Shown: positions 42,450 through 51,466 of the stretch, piece by piece
How the letters are laid out: every line of letters begins with the position of its first letter
How positions within the stretch are numbered: position 1 is the stretch's first letter
Assembly (NCBI GenBank): GCA_020634165.1
Contig: JACKCF010000005.1
Span: 1 to 64,000, forward strand
Origin: Anaerolineaceae bacterium
GTDB lineage: Bacteria; Chloroflexota; Anaerolineae; Aggregatilineales; Phototrophicaceae
Direction of reading: 5' to 3'
DNA: 64,000 bases
The notes under the pieces: model-generated
The model's input: the letters and a program-made list of their open reading frames with translations, nothing else
Databases searched by the model: none
What the model was told of the DNA's origin: nothing
Translations under genes and position numbers: made by a program

Positions 42450-45383
42450 ATGTCCTTAATTCACGGCTTTGAGCTGGTCCAGACCCGCGACATCCCGGAA
42501 ATCAACAGCATCGCTAAATTTTATCGCCATGAGCGCACCGGGCTGCAATTGCTTTCTGTGGAAAACGATGATGAAAATAAGTGCTTCGGCGTATCGTTCA
42601 AGACCCCCGTGGCTGACAGCACGGGCGTCCCTCATATTCTGGAGCATTCCGTCCTCAATGGCTCCCGTAAGTACCCTATCAAGGAACCCTTTGTAGAGCT
42701 GCTCAAGACCTCGCTGGCATCCTTCATCAACGCCATGACCTTCTATGACTTCACGATTTACCCTGTCGCCAGCACCAACCTGCACGACTTTTACAACCTC
42801 ATTGATGTGTATCTGGACGCTGTTTTCTATCCCAACATCACCGAGCAGACGTTCCAGCAGGAAGGCTGGCATCACGAAATCAACAGCAAGGACGATCCGC
42901 TGGTTTTCAAAGGCGTCGTCTTCAACGAGATGAAAGCAGCATATTCCTCTCCAGATCGCGTCCTGGATATGCGCACACAGGAAGCCCTGCTGCCCGATAC
43001 CCCATACGCCTTATCTTCCGGCGGCGATCCGACCCATATTCCCGACCTGACCTACGAACAGTTCGTCAATTTTCACCGTGACTATTATCATCCGTCACAG
43101 GCGCATGTTTTCTTCTACGGCGATGATGAGCCGAACGCGCGCCTCAAGCTGATTGACGAATTCATCGCGGGTTTTCAACGCCGCCAAGTCGATACGACCG
43201 TTCCGCTGCAACCGCGCTGGAGCGAACCGCGCGAAGTCACCCTGCCCTATGATGCTGGTGACGCGGATGCCGATACCAATAAGACCCTGATGACCGTAAG
43301 CTGGCTGCTGACCGAAGTCAGCAATGAAGAAGAAATGCTGGCATTGGGCATTCTGGAACACATCCTGATTGGCACATCGGCTTCACCCCTGCGCAAAGTC
43401 CTGATCGAAAGCGGCCTGGGTGAAGACCTCACCGGTGGCGGCGTCGACCCCTACATGCGCGAGGCCGTTTTCAGCGTCGGGCTGAAGGGCATCAACAAAG
43501 CCAGCGCCCAGAAGGTCGAAGACACCATCCTGCAAACAATGTCCGCGCTGGCCGACGATGGCATCGACAAAGCCACCATCGAAGCCTCATTGAATACCAT
43601 CGAGTTCCAACTGCGCGAGAAGAACACGGGACGCTTCCCCAAGGGTCTGGCCGCATTGATTTCCATCATGCCAAGCTGGTTACATGGCGGCGATCCAGTG
43701 GAACGGCTGGCGTTTGAAGAAGAACTGGAAAAGGTCAAACAGAAGTACGAGGACGATCCCAGCTTCTTCGAGCATTTAATCGGCAAATACTTCCTGGATA
43801 ATCCGCATCGCTCAACTGTCGTGCTGGAACCGGACCCAGAGGTCAAGGTCAAGCGCGAAGCCGCCGAAGCCAAACGCCTGGAAGAAGCCCGTGCCACGAT
43901 GGACGATGCCGCCCTCGACGAGATCATCAAGACCGTTCAGGAGTTGCAACTCCGTCAGGAAACGCCGGATAGCCCGGAAGACCTGGCCAAAATCCCGACG
44001 CTGACGATTGACGACCTTGAGCGCGAGATCAAGACCACACCGCAGCAAGACCTCGTCGCCCATGACGCCCCTATCCTGTATCACGACCTGCCGACCAGCG
44101 GCATTGCTTACCTGGACCTGGGCTTTAACATGCGCTCCCTCCCGGCCAGGTACCTGCCCTATATACCGCTGTTTGGCCGCGCCCTGACGCAAATCGGCAC
44201 AAAAACACAAAACTTCGTGCAGTTGCAGCAGCGTATTGGCGCCAATACGGGCGGCATCGGCGCATCGACCATGACCAGCAAAGTCGTCACCAGCAACGCG
44301 ATCAACGCCGATGACACTGCCGCCTATATCTTCCTGCGTGGCAAAGCCATGATGCACCAAACGGGCGAGCTGGTAGACATCCTGCGCGACATCCTGCTGA
44401 CCATCAACCTGGACAATCAGGAACGCTTTAAGCAGATGGTCCTTGAAAGCAAAGCCCGCGCAGAATCGACCCTGGGCGTTGCTGGGCACATAACCGTTAT
44501 GAATCGCCTGAAAGCGCACTTCACCACTGCCGACTGGGCCAGTGAACAGATGGGTGGCATCAGCAATCTGTTCTTCCTGCGGGAACTGGCCGAGCGCGTC
44601 GAAAAAGACTGGCCGAGCGTTCTGGCCGATTTGCAGGAAATCCATAGCCTACTCATCAATCGCCAGTCGATGTTGGCGAACATCACCCTGGAAAGCGAAA
44701 ACTGGACGCAGTTCCAGCCACAGCTAGAAAATCTGATGGGTGCCCTGCCCCAAACCGATTTCGCCGCCCAGGACTGGTCGCATCAACCACTTGCCGCACG
44801 TGAAGGCTTCACCGTTCCGGCACAGGTCAACTTCGTCGGCAAAGCTGCCGATATGTACACGGCTGGCTACGAAAAAGACGGTTCGTATATCGCCGTTCTC
44901 AAGTACGCCAACCTGGACTACATGTGGAACAAGATTCGCGTCATGGGCGGTGCTTATGGTGGCGCCATGATCTTCGACCATACCTCCGGCGTCATCAGCT
45001 ACCTGTCCTGGCGCGATCCGAACCTGGTCGGCACCCTCAAAAATTACGATGGTGCTGCCGACTATCTGCAAAAGCTCTCGCTGACAGAAGGCGAACTTGA
45101 AAAAGCCATCATCGGCGCTATTGGCGATGTCGATCAGTACCAGTTGCCGGATGCCAAAGGCTACGGCCAGATGCAGCGCACCCTGATTGGCATCACTGAC
45201 GAGATGCGCCAGCAAACCCGCGACGAACTGCTCGGCACCACCATGGCCGATTTCAAGCAATTTGGCGAACGCCTAGCTGATGCCCTGCAAAATTCCAAGG
45301 TCGCTGTGGTTGGTGGCCCCAGTGCCCTTGAAAAAGCCAACGCCGAATTGGATGAGAAGATTGACGTGACAAACGTCCTGTAA
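42450..45383 (+). CDS. M16C-family metallopeptidase (presequence protease-like)
   Basis: A 977-residue insulinase-type protease with the inverted zinc motif H-I-L-E-H at residues 62-66 (H62, E65 catalytic, H66) and the third ligand E160 in V-F-N-E-M-K. The length and four-domain layout match the PreP/CYM1 (M16C) subfamily, in which two homologous halves enclose a chamber degrading unfolded peptides up to about 70 residues. A charged linker (about residues 455-530, AEAKRLEEARATMDDAALDE) joins the halves. No signal peptide is seen, so it is cytoplasmic. GAGGAAAC precedes the ATG; a perfect-stem terminator follows. Confidence 0.92.
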   Translation: MSLIHGFELVQTRDIPEINSIAKFYRHERTGLQLLSVENDDENKCFGVSFKTPVADSTGVPHILEHSVLNGSRKYPIKEPFVELLKTSLASFINAMTFYDFTIYPVASTNLHDFYNLIDVYLDAVFYPNITEQTFQQEGWHHEINSKDDPLVFKGVVFNEMKAAYSSPDRVLDMRTQEALLPDTPYALSSGGDPTHIPDLTYEQFVNFHRDYYHPSQAHVFFYGDDEPNARLKLIDEFIAGFQRRQVDTTVPLQPRWSEPREVTLPYDAGDADADTNKTLMTVSWLLTEVSNEEEMLALGILEHILIGTSASPLRKVLIESGLGEDLTGGGVDPYMREAVFSVGLKGINKASAQKVEDTILQTMSALADDGIDKATIEASLNTIEFQLREKNTGRFPKGLAALISIMPSWLHGGDPVERLAFEEELEKVKQKYEDDPSFFEHLIGKYFLDNPHRSTVVLEPDPEVKVKREAAEAKRLEEARATMDDAALDEIIKTVQELQLRQETPDSPEDLAKIPTLTIDDLEREIKTTPQQDLVAHDAPILYHDLPTSGIAYLDLGFNMRSLPARYLPYIPLFGRALTQIGTKTQNFVQLQQRIGANTGGIGASTMTSKVVTSNAINADDTAAYIFLRGKAMMHQTGELVDILRDILLTINLDNQERFKQMVLESKARAESTLGVAGHITVMNRLKAHFTTADWASEQMGGISNLFFLRELAERVEKDWPSVLADLQEIHSLLINRQSMLANITLESENWTQFQPQLENLMGALPQTDFAAQDWSHQPLAAREGFTVPAQVNFVGKAADMYTAGYEKDGSYIAVLKYANLDYMWNKIRVMGGAYGGAMIFDHTSGVISYLSWRDPNLVGTLKNYDGAADYLQKLSLTEGELEKAIIGAIGDVDQYQLPDAKGYGQMQRTLIGITDEMRQQTRDELLGTTMADFKQFGERLADALQNSKVAVVGGPSALEKANAELDEKIDVTNVL

Positions 45384-45409
45384 AGAATCACCCCCTTCAG
45401 TGCGTCAGA

Positions 45410-45440
45410 CGGAGTGCAAGCGATTTTGCACTCCGTTTTC
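45410..45440 (+). terminator. Rho-independent terminator of the M16C gene
   Basis: CGGAGTGCAA (45410-45419) pairs perfectly with TTGCACTCCG (45426-45435) around a 6-base loop, followed by TTTTC. The right arm and tail (TTTTGCACTCCGTTTTCATTT, 45424-45444) recur exactly at 46977-46997 without the left arm. Confidence 0.85.
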
Positions 45441-45515
45441 ATTTGTGGGAGCAAAAGCTGACTTAAAATGAGTGAGGCAAGTGAATTGCCAAGTTGAGAT
45501 TATGATGGATAGGAT

Positions 45516-45656
45516 ATGGACATATTTGCCGGGCTTGAAGAAATTGCTTGGAGCGAATACGGTCTTGCAGACGCTCCCAATTATATTCGTGATCTAGTAT
45601 CTGAAGACGAACAAAGTCGAGAGTTTGCGTTTGACCATCTACGAGATAATTACGTA
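45516..45656 (+). pseudogene. Small HEAT-like protein gene, 5' part, interrupted by IS982
   Basis: Codons 1-47 of a gene broken at 45656 by the insertion. The peptide MDIFAGLEEIAWSEYGLADA, then APNYIRDLVSEDEQSREFAF, resembles the start of a family of small immunity- or HEAT-like proteins found in many bacteria. Removing the IS and one copy of the 6-bp near-duplication joins it in frame to 46635-46931, giving a 145-residue protein. An open frame continuing to 45767 is only IS sequence. Confidence 0.75.
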
Positions 45657-46628
45657 ACGCGAATAATGTTTAAGCAAGCACTAATTGCCGAGTTGAGTCG
45701 TCAGGTAGTGAGATTGTTGGCTTATCAGAACGATGACAATAGGCGACCAACCCCGCCAATAAGTTGACAACGAAGTTATCGAGACTGCGATGGCGCGTGT
45801 GATCAATTTGAAGCACTGACTTCCAGATATTGTGAATGGACTCGATCACAGCACGCTTGCGCAGGAGCAAACGATCTTCCAATGCCATGATTTGTGGTTT
45901 CATGTTGCGGCGAAGGGTGGTGATGAGATCAATACCCACCTGGCGCAGATTGTCGCGCAATGTCGAAGACAAGTAGCCTTTGTCGCCAAAAAGCTTGCCA
46001 AATAGATGGTTCTGGAAGATTTCAAGCGGTTGTCGGTCGTCCACATTGCCCGGTGTCAGATTGAAAGCAACAATTTCACCGTGATGATTGATGACAGAAT
46101 GTAGTTTGAAGCCGAAAAACCAGCCCATCGTTGTTTTGCCACGGGCAGCGAAACCCGCAAAGACGCGATGTTGGGGGATGCGCTTGTTATGGCAGACTTT
46201 CAACGGTGTGCTATCGACGAAGGAAATACCCGTACAGTCGCCCTGACAAAGGTGCAGATACACCAACAGAGGCATAGCCACACGCGACATCAACTTCACA
46301 AAACGCTCGTAGCTCACCAGGTTAGGAAACTCGCTTTGCTGATGGTCACAGACAAAGGCGTAGTATGCCTTGAAGTCCCGAAAGCGGCTGGTGTGGAATT
46401 GAATCAGGATGGTCATCATCTCACTTTCGCTCAGCTTTGTTGCTCGAATTCGCTGCATTTCACCGCTTTCCAGTAGATGCACATGCCAGATCGGTCGGAA
46501 AACTTGCCAGAAATCACAGAATAATTCGAGTAGATTCATGGTGGGTTGCCTTGCTTTGGTTTAGTCACCTTTCAGCTTAACGCTGATACGCAATGCAACC
46601 CAACTCATTTCTTATCCGCTATTCGCGT
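45657..46628. mobile_element. IS982-family insertion sequence (972 bp)
   Basis: Ends are ACGCGAATA...CGCGT: the terminal inverted repeats ACGCGAATAATGTTTAAGCA and, at the other end, ACGCGAATAGCGGATAAGAA agree at 15 of 20 positions. The flanks TACGTA (45651-45656) and TAAGTA (46629-46634) form a 6-bp target duplication with one mismatch. The size near 1 kb, AC termini and single transposase fit the IS982 family. The boundaries are supported independently because excision restores an open reading frame across the site. Confidence 0.85.
45670..46539 (-). CDS. IS982-family transposase
   Basis: A 289-residue DDE transposase. The strongly conserved centre includes GDCTGISFVDSTPLKVCHNK (first Asp), KTTMGWFFGFKLHSVINHHG, L-F-G-D-K-G-Y (second Asp) and LLLRKRAVIESIHNIWKS (Glu), the known signature of IS982 transposases. 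Full length and no frameshift, so it may be active. Its stop lies 13 bp inside the left end of the element. Confidence 0.92.
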   Translation of the reverse strand: MNLLELFCDFWQVFRPIWHVHLLESGEMQRIRATKLSESEMMTILIQFHTSRFRDFKAYYAFVCDHQQSEFPNLVSYERFVKLMSRVAMPLLVYLHLCQGDCTGISFVDSTPLKVCHNKRIPQHRVFAGFAARGKTTMGWFFGFKLHSVINHHGEIVAFNLTPGNVDDRQPLEIFQNHLFGKLFGDKGYLSSTLRDNLRQVGIDLITTLRRNMKPQIMALEDRLLLRKRAVIESIHNIWKSVLQIDHTRHRSLDNFVVNLLAGLVAYCHRSDKPTISLPDDSTRQLVLA

Positions 46629-46634
46629 TAAGTA

Positions 46635-46931
46635 TATGAAAACTTCAAATTCGGCCATCACTTACTTATCTTCGTGATCCGTATTATTCAAAAAAAGGAT
46701 AAGAATGCTGATATAGCACTATTGCTACAGTTTCTAATATATATGTATGAAACTGTTCAGTATGATGTGCAGGATTATGTAAAACATAATGATAATTTAC
46801 CGGCCAAAATTCTGCGTCAGATAGAATATGCTGTGGGTACTTATGAAGGATTTTGTAATGATGACGATGAAGAGGTAAGGGACACATCTCAAGAATTGGT
46901 TGAGCTGATCAAACACCGTCTATCTAGCTAA
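46635..46931 (+). pseudogene. Small HEAT-like protein gene, 3' part
   Basis: The remaining 98 codons of the interrupted gene, in the frame YENFKFGHHLLIFVIRIIQK onward, with helical repeats (ADIALLLQFLIYMYE, LRQIEYAVGTYEGF, DTSQELVELIKHRL). A GTG at 46674 could still start a truncated product of 85 residues. The AT-rich composition of both halves matches each other and differs from the neighbours. Confidence 0.75.
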
Positions 46932-46976
46932 GGCAAATACACGAGTGATTTCAGGATAAAAGACAGGTGTACGCAT

Positions 46977-46997
46977 TTTTGCACTCCGTTTTCATTT
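46977..46997. repeat. 21-bp direct repeat of the M16C terminator's right arm
   Basis: TTTTGCACTCCGTTTTCATT plus T is identical to 45424-45444, where it forms half of the M16C terminator. The two copies bracket the interrupted small gene and its IS (1.55 kb apart), suggesting that the small gene entered, or was duplicated, by recombination at this sequence. The upstream arm here is too degenerate to form a full terminator. Confidence 0.7.
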
Positions 46998-47069
46998 ACA
47001 GAGCCATATTGCGTTACAATGAGGCATAAGTCGTTCTTTTTAGCAAAAATAGTTCCTACAGGTAACATC

Positions 47070-48563
47070 ATGCACACCGTAACGACCATCCTGCCGAACA
47101 CATTGGCAGCTAAATTAGAAGGTTTTATCGACGACGCAAATGCCGAAATCGAAGCCGCTGAACGGGACTTCTGTTCGCGCTACCCGGATTACGAGCAGAC
47201 CCGCGACCTCGACGCACTGCGATGTAACGGCTATGCTCGGCTGGATGACCTCGGCCACACCTACCTGGACTACACCGGCGGCGGTCTGTTCAGCACTGAC
47301 CAGCTTGAACAGCATACCGCGCTGCTGACGCAAAACATCTACGGCAATCCCCACTCGCTTAATCCCACATCCCTGGCCGCAACTGAAATCAACGAAAGCG
47401 CCCGTCACGCGGTGCTGGATTACTTCCATGCCGATCCCGACCAGTACACGGTCATTTTCACCATGAATGCCAGCGGCGCCCTCAAGCTGGTCGGCGAAGC
47501 TTACCCATTCGATGAAAACAGCCATTATCTGCTGCTGTTTGATAATCACAACTCGGTCAATGGCATCCGCGAATATGCCCGCAACAAGGGCGCAAAATTC
47601 ACTTATTTGCCGCTGCTGCCTGGAACCCTGCGCCTTGATGAAGCCGCGCTGATGCGCAATCTGGATGCCGCCAATAGTGCCTCGCACAAATTATTCGCCT
47701 TCCCGGCCCAATCTAACTTTTCCGGTGTCAAGCACCCCCTGCGCCTGATCGAAGAAGCACAGTCACGCGGTTGGGATGTCATGCTGGATGCCGCCGCATT
47801 CTTGCCAACCAATCAGCTTGACCTGCATGAGCATCAGCCCGAATTTGTGTCGATGTCGTTCTACAAAATGTTCGGCTACCCCACAGGAATTGGCGCATTG
47901 GTCGCCCGCAAAGATGCCCTGGAAAAACTCAAGCGGCCCTGGTTCGCTGGCGGAACCATCAGCATTGCGACGGTGCAGGCAGATGCCTACTATTTGCATG
48001 TCAACGAAGCGGGCTTTGAAGATGGCACCATCAACTACCTGGGCATCCCTGCTGTGGAAATCGGCCTCAAGCACCTGCAAAAAGTCGGTGTACCCTGCGT
48101 TCAGCAGCGCGTCACCCTGCTGACAGCCTACCTGCTCGACTTTATGAAGCAGCTCAAGCACAGTAACGGCCAGCCTGTCATTAATATCTACGGCCCCACT
48201 GATACAGACAATCGTGGCGCGACCATCGCCTTCAACGTCTATGATCCCAATGGACACGTCTTTGAATACCAGATCGTGGAGACTGCCGCCAACTCGCAAA
48301 AAATCTCGCTGCGGACAGGCTGCTTCTGCAACCCTGGCGCAGGGGAATCCGCGCATGGCCTGACTGCTGAAGATTTGCAGCCCTGTTTCATCAATGATCG
48401 CATGGACTTTACGGAGATGGCAGAACGGCTGGTTGAGAAGCACAGCACCGATATTGTCGGCGCGATCCGAGCCTCACTGGGCATCGCGACCAATTTCGCT
48501 GACGTCTACCGCCTGACGGCCTTTCTGCGCCTGTTTGTCGATGAGGAAGCGCCTCAGCGCTAG
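47070..48563 (+). CDS. Class V aminotransferase / cysteine desulfurase-like protein
   Basis: A 497-residue PLP enzyme related to molybdenum-cofactor sulfurases and class V aminotransferases. Landmarks are YTGGGLFSTDQLEQHTALL with N-I-Y-G-N-P-H-S, the cofactor His/Asp region VMLDAAAFLPTNQLD, the Schiff-base Lys in S-F-Y-K-M-F-G-Y-P-T-G, and a late R-T-G-C-F-C-N-P-G-A with a candidate sulfur-carrying Cys. The R-T-G-C-F-C motif favours a sulfur-mobilising role. I use the ATG at 47070; an earlier frame at 47019 lacks homology. A palindromic terminator follows. Confidence 0.82.
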   Translation: MHTVTTILPNTLAAKLEGFIDDANAEIEAAERDFCSRYPDYEQTRDLDALRCNGYARLDDLGHTYLDYTGGGLFSTDQLEQHTALLTQNIYGNPHSLNPTSLAATEINESARHAVLDYFHADPDQYTVIFTMNASGALKLVGEAYPFDENSHYLLLFDNHNSVNGIREYARNKGAKFTYLPLLPGTLRLDEAALMRNLDAANSASHKLFAFPAQSNFSGVKHPLRLIEEAQSRGWDVMLDAAAFLPTNQLDLHEHQPEFVSMSFYKMFGYPTGIGALVARKDALEKLKRPWFAGGTISIATVQADAYYLHVNEAGFEDGTINYLGIPAVEIGLKHLQKVGVPCVQQRVTLLTAYLLDFMKQLKHSNGQPVINIYGPTDTDNRGATIAFNVYDPNGHVFEYQIVETAANSQKISLRTGCFCNPGAGESAHGLTAEDLQPCFINDRMDFTEMAERLVEKHSTDIVGAIRASLGIATNFADVYRLTAFLRLFVDEEAPQR

Positions 48564-48590
48564 TCAAGCGAGGTTCACGCATACTGTAGT

Positions 48591-48614
48591 GGCAAGGCAT
48601 GCCTTGCCATTTTT
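48591..48614 (+). terminator. Rho-independent terminator
   Basis: GGCAAGGCA (48591-48599) pairs perfectly with TGCCTTGCC (48600-48608); the palindrome is followed by ATTTTT. It ends the aminotransferase gene, before the convergent ABC-2 permease gene. Confidence 0.8.
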
Positions 48615-48631
48615 ATTACATCTATTCTGAA

Positions 48632-49378
48632 CTACCGTCCACGCCATTCAATGCGGCTGTTGACCACCCAGAGCAGCACAACGGCGATTCCGGCCAGCAC
48701 AGCAATATCCACTGTCAGCGGAATGCGATCAGGCATGCCTAAGACCACCTGCCGCAATGCAGAAGCAGCATACGTCGCCGGTGACAGCAAACTAAGCGTG
48801 GAAATAATCTCCGGGAAGCGGTCAACGGGATACAGGACCGGGCCAAAACCGAACAGGAACATGCTAATCAGCAAGCCGAAGCTGCTTGTTTCCGCAGGAT
48901 TCCTGGCCAGCAGGCCAATAATCGCGCCCAACCCACTCAACGAAATGCTGATGAGCGGCACGACAACAATAATCATCGGGTTGATATTCAGCGGCAGGCC
49001 CAGAATCGCCGTGCCAATGGCGAGCGTCGCAATCACAGCAGGCAGTGAAAGCACAAGGAACGCGCCAACCGTCGCCAGAATAATCGAGATGCGGTACACA
49101 GGCAGCGATGCGAAGTAATCCAGCGTGCCATTCGTGCGTATGAACATAAAATGCCCGCTGACCTTGTTGACACCTTCCATCAGCAGCGTCAGCACCATAT
49201 TACCCGTCAGCACATACCCCAGCACTTCAGGGTTGTCATCCCCCGCGAACACACTCAGCACCACGATCATGAATACCGGCGCGATCACGCTGACGATCAC
49301 ACTGGCGCGCCAGGACCAGCGCCAATTGGTAAGCTGGATCAGGGTCAGGTCGAATAACTGTACATGGAGGGGCTGCAT
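48632..49378 (-). CDS. ABC-2-type transporter permease
   Basis: A 248-residue integral membrane protein with six hydrophobic segments (SVIAPVFMIVVLSVFAG, ISIILATVGAFLVLSLPAVI, MIIVVVPLISISLSGLGAII, LLISMFLFGFGPVLY and others) and the ABC2 region LSLLSPATYAASALRQVV near the C-terminus. It pairs with the ATPase encoded 8 bp upstream as an exporter of unknown substrate. Its length and the ABC2 signature differ from CcmB, so I do not count it as part of haem export despite its nearness to the ccm genes. Confidence 0.85.
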   Translation of the reverse strand: MQPLHVQLFDLTLIQLTNWRWSWRASVIVSVIAPVFMIVVLSVFAGDDNPEVLGYVLTGNMVLTLLMEGVNKVSGHFMFIRTNGTLDYFASLPVYRISIILATVGAFLVLSLPAVIATLAIGTAILGLPLNINPMIIVVVPLISISLSGLGAIIGLLARNPAETSSFGLLISMFLFGFGPVLYPVDRFPEIISTLSLLSPATYAASALRQVVLGMPDRIPLTVDIAVLAGIAVVLLWVVNSRIEWRGR

Positions 49379-49386
49379 AGATTACC

Positions 49387-50298
49387 TCAGGCGGGGCCAA
49401 CCATCGACAAATACAGGTCTTCCAGAGTGGCCGTACTCAGACGAAAATCCTCTACTGCCAGGTCGTGGCTCAAGGAATTGATATAGGTAGCGGCTTCATC
49501 ACGCTCGATCAGCAGATGCCAGCGCCCAGGCGAGATCTGGTGCGGTTTAACCGACCCCGGCAGCGTCGGCGGGATATTTGGCGAAAAAATCACTTCCAGG
49601 TGCAGTTGACGACTGAGCTGCGCCTTTAGCGCACCGGGCCGCCCCTTCGCAATCACTTTACCGTCCTTCATAATCGCCACACGCTGAATGACCTTCTCAG
49701 CTTCCAGAACGTTATGCGTCACCAGGATGACGGTCGTGCCGTCATTGGCATTCGCTTCGCGCAGGATGTCCCATACACGGATGCGCGTCTGCGGAGCAAG
49801 GTCGTTCGTCGGCTCATCCAGAATCATAATCGGGGGCCGTGCCGCCATACATGTCGCCAGGGCAACCAACCGCTTCTGGCCGCCGCTCATCTGGAACATG
49901 GTGCGTTTCCGCACCTCACCCAGTTGCAGCAGGTCCACCAGTCGATCCCGCTCCTGCCGCGCATCTGCCCGCGACCAGCCACGCAGATGGGCCGCGAAGT
50001 ACAGCGCTTCATCAACCGTGACGTTGTTCAGCGCCATGCCGCTCTGTGGCATATAACCAATATGCTGCGATGCATACAGTGGGCTATCGCTTACAAGCTT
50101 GCCGAACAGGCTAACCTGTCCGCTGGATGGCTTGAGCAGGTTAGCCATCTGCTTGACGAGCGTGGTCTTGCCCGCGCCGTTATCGCCCAACAAACCAAAG
50201 AACTCCCCTTCTTCAATGACAAGGCTGATGTCATCGTTGGCAGGCTGGCTCTGGTTCGGATAATACCGCGTCAGGTGGTTGATCTCGTAAGCAGTCAT
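49387..50298 (-). CDS. ABC transporter ATP-binding protein
   Basis: A 303-residue ATPase with Walker A G-D-N-G-A-G-K-T-T, signature M-S-G-G-Q-K-R, Walker B I-M-I-L-D-E-P-T and the switch His in V-T-H-N. A C-terminal extension of about 80 residues (QLSRQLHLEVIFSPNIPP) is like those of ABC-2 exporter ATPases. It forms an operon with the downstream permease and is separated from the ccm operon by a terminator at 50352-50382. Confidence 0.88.
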   Translation of the reverse strand: MTAYEINHLTRYYPNQSQPANDDISLVIEEGEFFGLLGDNGAGKTTLVKQMANLLKPSSGQVSLFGKLVSDSPLYASQHIGYMPQSGMALNNVTVDEALYFAAHLRGWSRADARQERDRLVDLLQLGEVRKRTMFQMSGGQKRLVALATCMAARPPIMILDEPTNDLAPQTRIRVWDILREANANDGTTVILVTHNVLEAEKVIQRVAIMKDGKVIAKGRPGALKAQLSRQLHLEVIFSPNIPPTLPGSVKPHQISPGRWHLLIERDEAATYINSLSHDLAVEDFRLSTATLEDLYLSMVGPA

Positions 50299-50351
50299 AA
50301 GCCCGTCTAGTGGCGCATATGTAACCTGATAAGAACGCCTTTACTCTTTAG

Positions 50352-50382
50352 AAAAATTCCCCTACCAGAGGGTGAGGGGAAT
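50352..50382 (-). terminator. Terminator of the cytochrome c maturation operon
   Basis: Read on the minus strand, ATTCCCCT (50382-50375) pairs with AGGGGAAT (50363-50356), with further ACC/GGT pairing inside, followed by TTTTTC. It lies 66 bp beyond the last ccm-operon gene. The stem resembles module B of the dispersed repeats and may derive from one. Confidence 0.75.
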
Positions 50383-50447
50383 GATCGGTCACATTTATTA
50401 CAATTCATTATATGCCATACCTGGCATTTCAGCCTTAACGGAACGAG

Positions 50448-50861
50448 TTAGCGCCCCGCGCTCTCCAGCGCCATGCGATAATTGCGAATCGCGTCTTCAA
50501 CCGCCTGATCGAGTTCGCCATCAGCATTGACCGTGATCGACTCTTCCGCAGCTTCGCTATCGACGAACTGCGACATATCGCCTTCCAGCAGTTGCAGCAG
50601 TTTGACGCCATAATCGGCCCAGTAGTCACGCTCCTGCTGATAATCATCATCGTTGATCTTACCCAGGCGATGGTCTTCGTCCAGATCACGGATGGTAGCC
50701 AGCACACGCTCGTAGCTGGTGACAAGGGCATCCCGTGTCTGTTGGACGTGCAGCGCGCGCACATCGCCCACCTTCTGTCGGCCTCGCATAAAGGGCAGCG
50801 TCACCCCAACCAGGCCCAACAGGAGCATCAAAACGGTTATAAAAAGTCCTTCTACAGACAT
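50448..50861 (-). CDS. Small membrane-anchored protein of the ccm operon (CcmI-like N-terminal module)
   Basis: A 137-residue protein with one N-terminal membrane segment (GLFITVLMLLLGLVGVTLPF) followed by a helical, probably coiled-coil part (RDALVTSYERVLATIRDLDE, DYQQERDYWADYGVKLLQLL) containing the G-K-I-N-D-D-D-Y-x-x-E-R-D pattern seen at the start of CcmI-type proteins. It lacks the TPR domain of full CcmI. Its place 12 bp after the TlpA gene supports a role in apocytochrome handling, but this is inferred. Confidence 0.65.
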   Translation of the reverse strand: MSVEGLFITVLMLLLGLVGVTLPFMRGRQKVGDVRALHVQQTRDALVTSYERVLATIRDLDEDHRLGKINDDDYQQERDYWADYGVKLLQLLEGDMSQFVDSEAAEESITVNADGELDQAVEDAIRNYRMALESAGR

Positions 50862-50873
50862 CGTTTCTGCCTC

Positions 50874-51461
50874 TTAAAGTAATCCATCAATGATTTGGCT
50901 AAGTTGCGCCTGAGACACACCCGCAAACAGGAAGCGCACAATATTGCCTTCCTTATCGATGATGAAGGTCTCCGGCACACCCTGGATGTGATACATCTCA
51001 GAGATTTCCGTGCCCAGGTCCGGCGCATTCAGGTACGAAATATCAAATTCGTCGATATACTCCAGCGAACGCGGACCATTGTCAGCATAGGCCACACCCA
51101 GGAACACCACATCGGCACCTTGGGCCTGATACTCAAGCCAAGCATTTTCCAGTTCCGGGGCTTCATCACGACAGGGGGCACACCAGCTCGCCCAGAAGTT
51201 GAGCACAACCACCTTACCGCGCAGATCCGCCAATGACATTTCCTGGCCATCGAAGGTCGTAAAATTAAATTGCGGTGCCGGGCCAGATGTCGGCTGGGTC
51301 TCTCCCTGACGGGAAAGCTGCAAGGCAAATACAACCCCTGCGACGATGATACCGACCAGCAGGACAATCGTCCCCAGGCTGGGAGAACCACCCCGCTTGC
51401 GCTTCTCGACATCACCACCCGTGACGTTATTCAGAATATCTTCAGGTCTGGTTACAGTCAT
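50874..51461 (-). CDS. TlpA/ResA/CcmG-type thiol-disulfide oxidoreductase
   Basis: A 195-residue membrane-anchored thioredoxin. A signal anchor (GTIVLLVGIIVAGVVFAL) precedes the thioredoxin domain with the active site W-C-A-P-C in VVVLNFWASWCAPCRDEAPE, and the cis-Pro loop G-V-P-E-T-F. It keeps the haem-binding Cys of apocytochrome c reduced outside the membrane. It lies between the CcmH gene (5 bp) and the small CcmI-like gene. Confidence 0.88.
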   Translation of the reverse strand: MTVTRPEDILNNVTGGDVEKRKRGGSPSLGTIVLLVGIIVAGVVFALQLSRQGETQPTSGPAPQFNFTTFDGQEMSLADLRGKVVVLNFWASWCAPCRDEAPELENAWLEYQAQGADVVFLGVAYADNGPRSLEYIDEFDISYLNAPDLGTEISEMYHIQGVPETFIIDKEGNIVRFLFAGVSQAQLSQIIDGLL

Positions 51462-51466
51462 GATAT

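Noticed and set aside
45657..45767. Continuation of the small gene's frame to 45767
   Set aside because: This part is the left end of the IS982 element; the true gene continues at 46635.
48632..50298. The ABC ATPase and permease as CcmA/CcmB haem exporter subunits
   Set aside because: The permease has the ABC-2 exporter signature, and a terminator at 50352-50382 separates the pair from the ccm operon.
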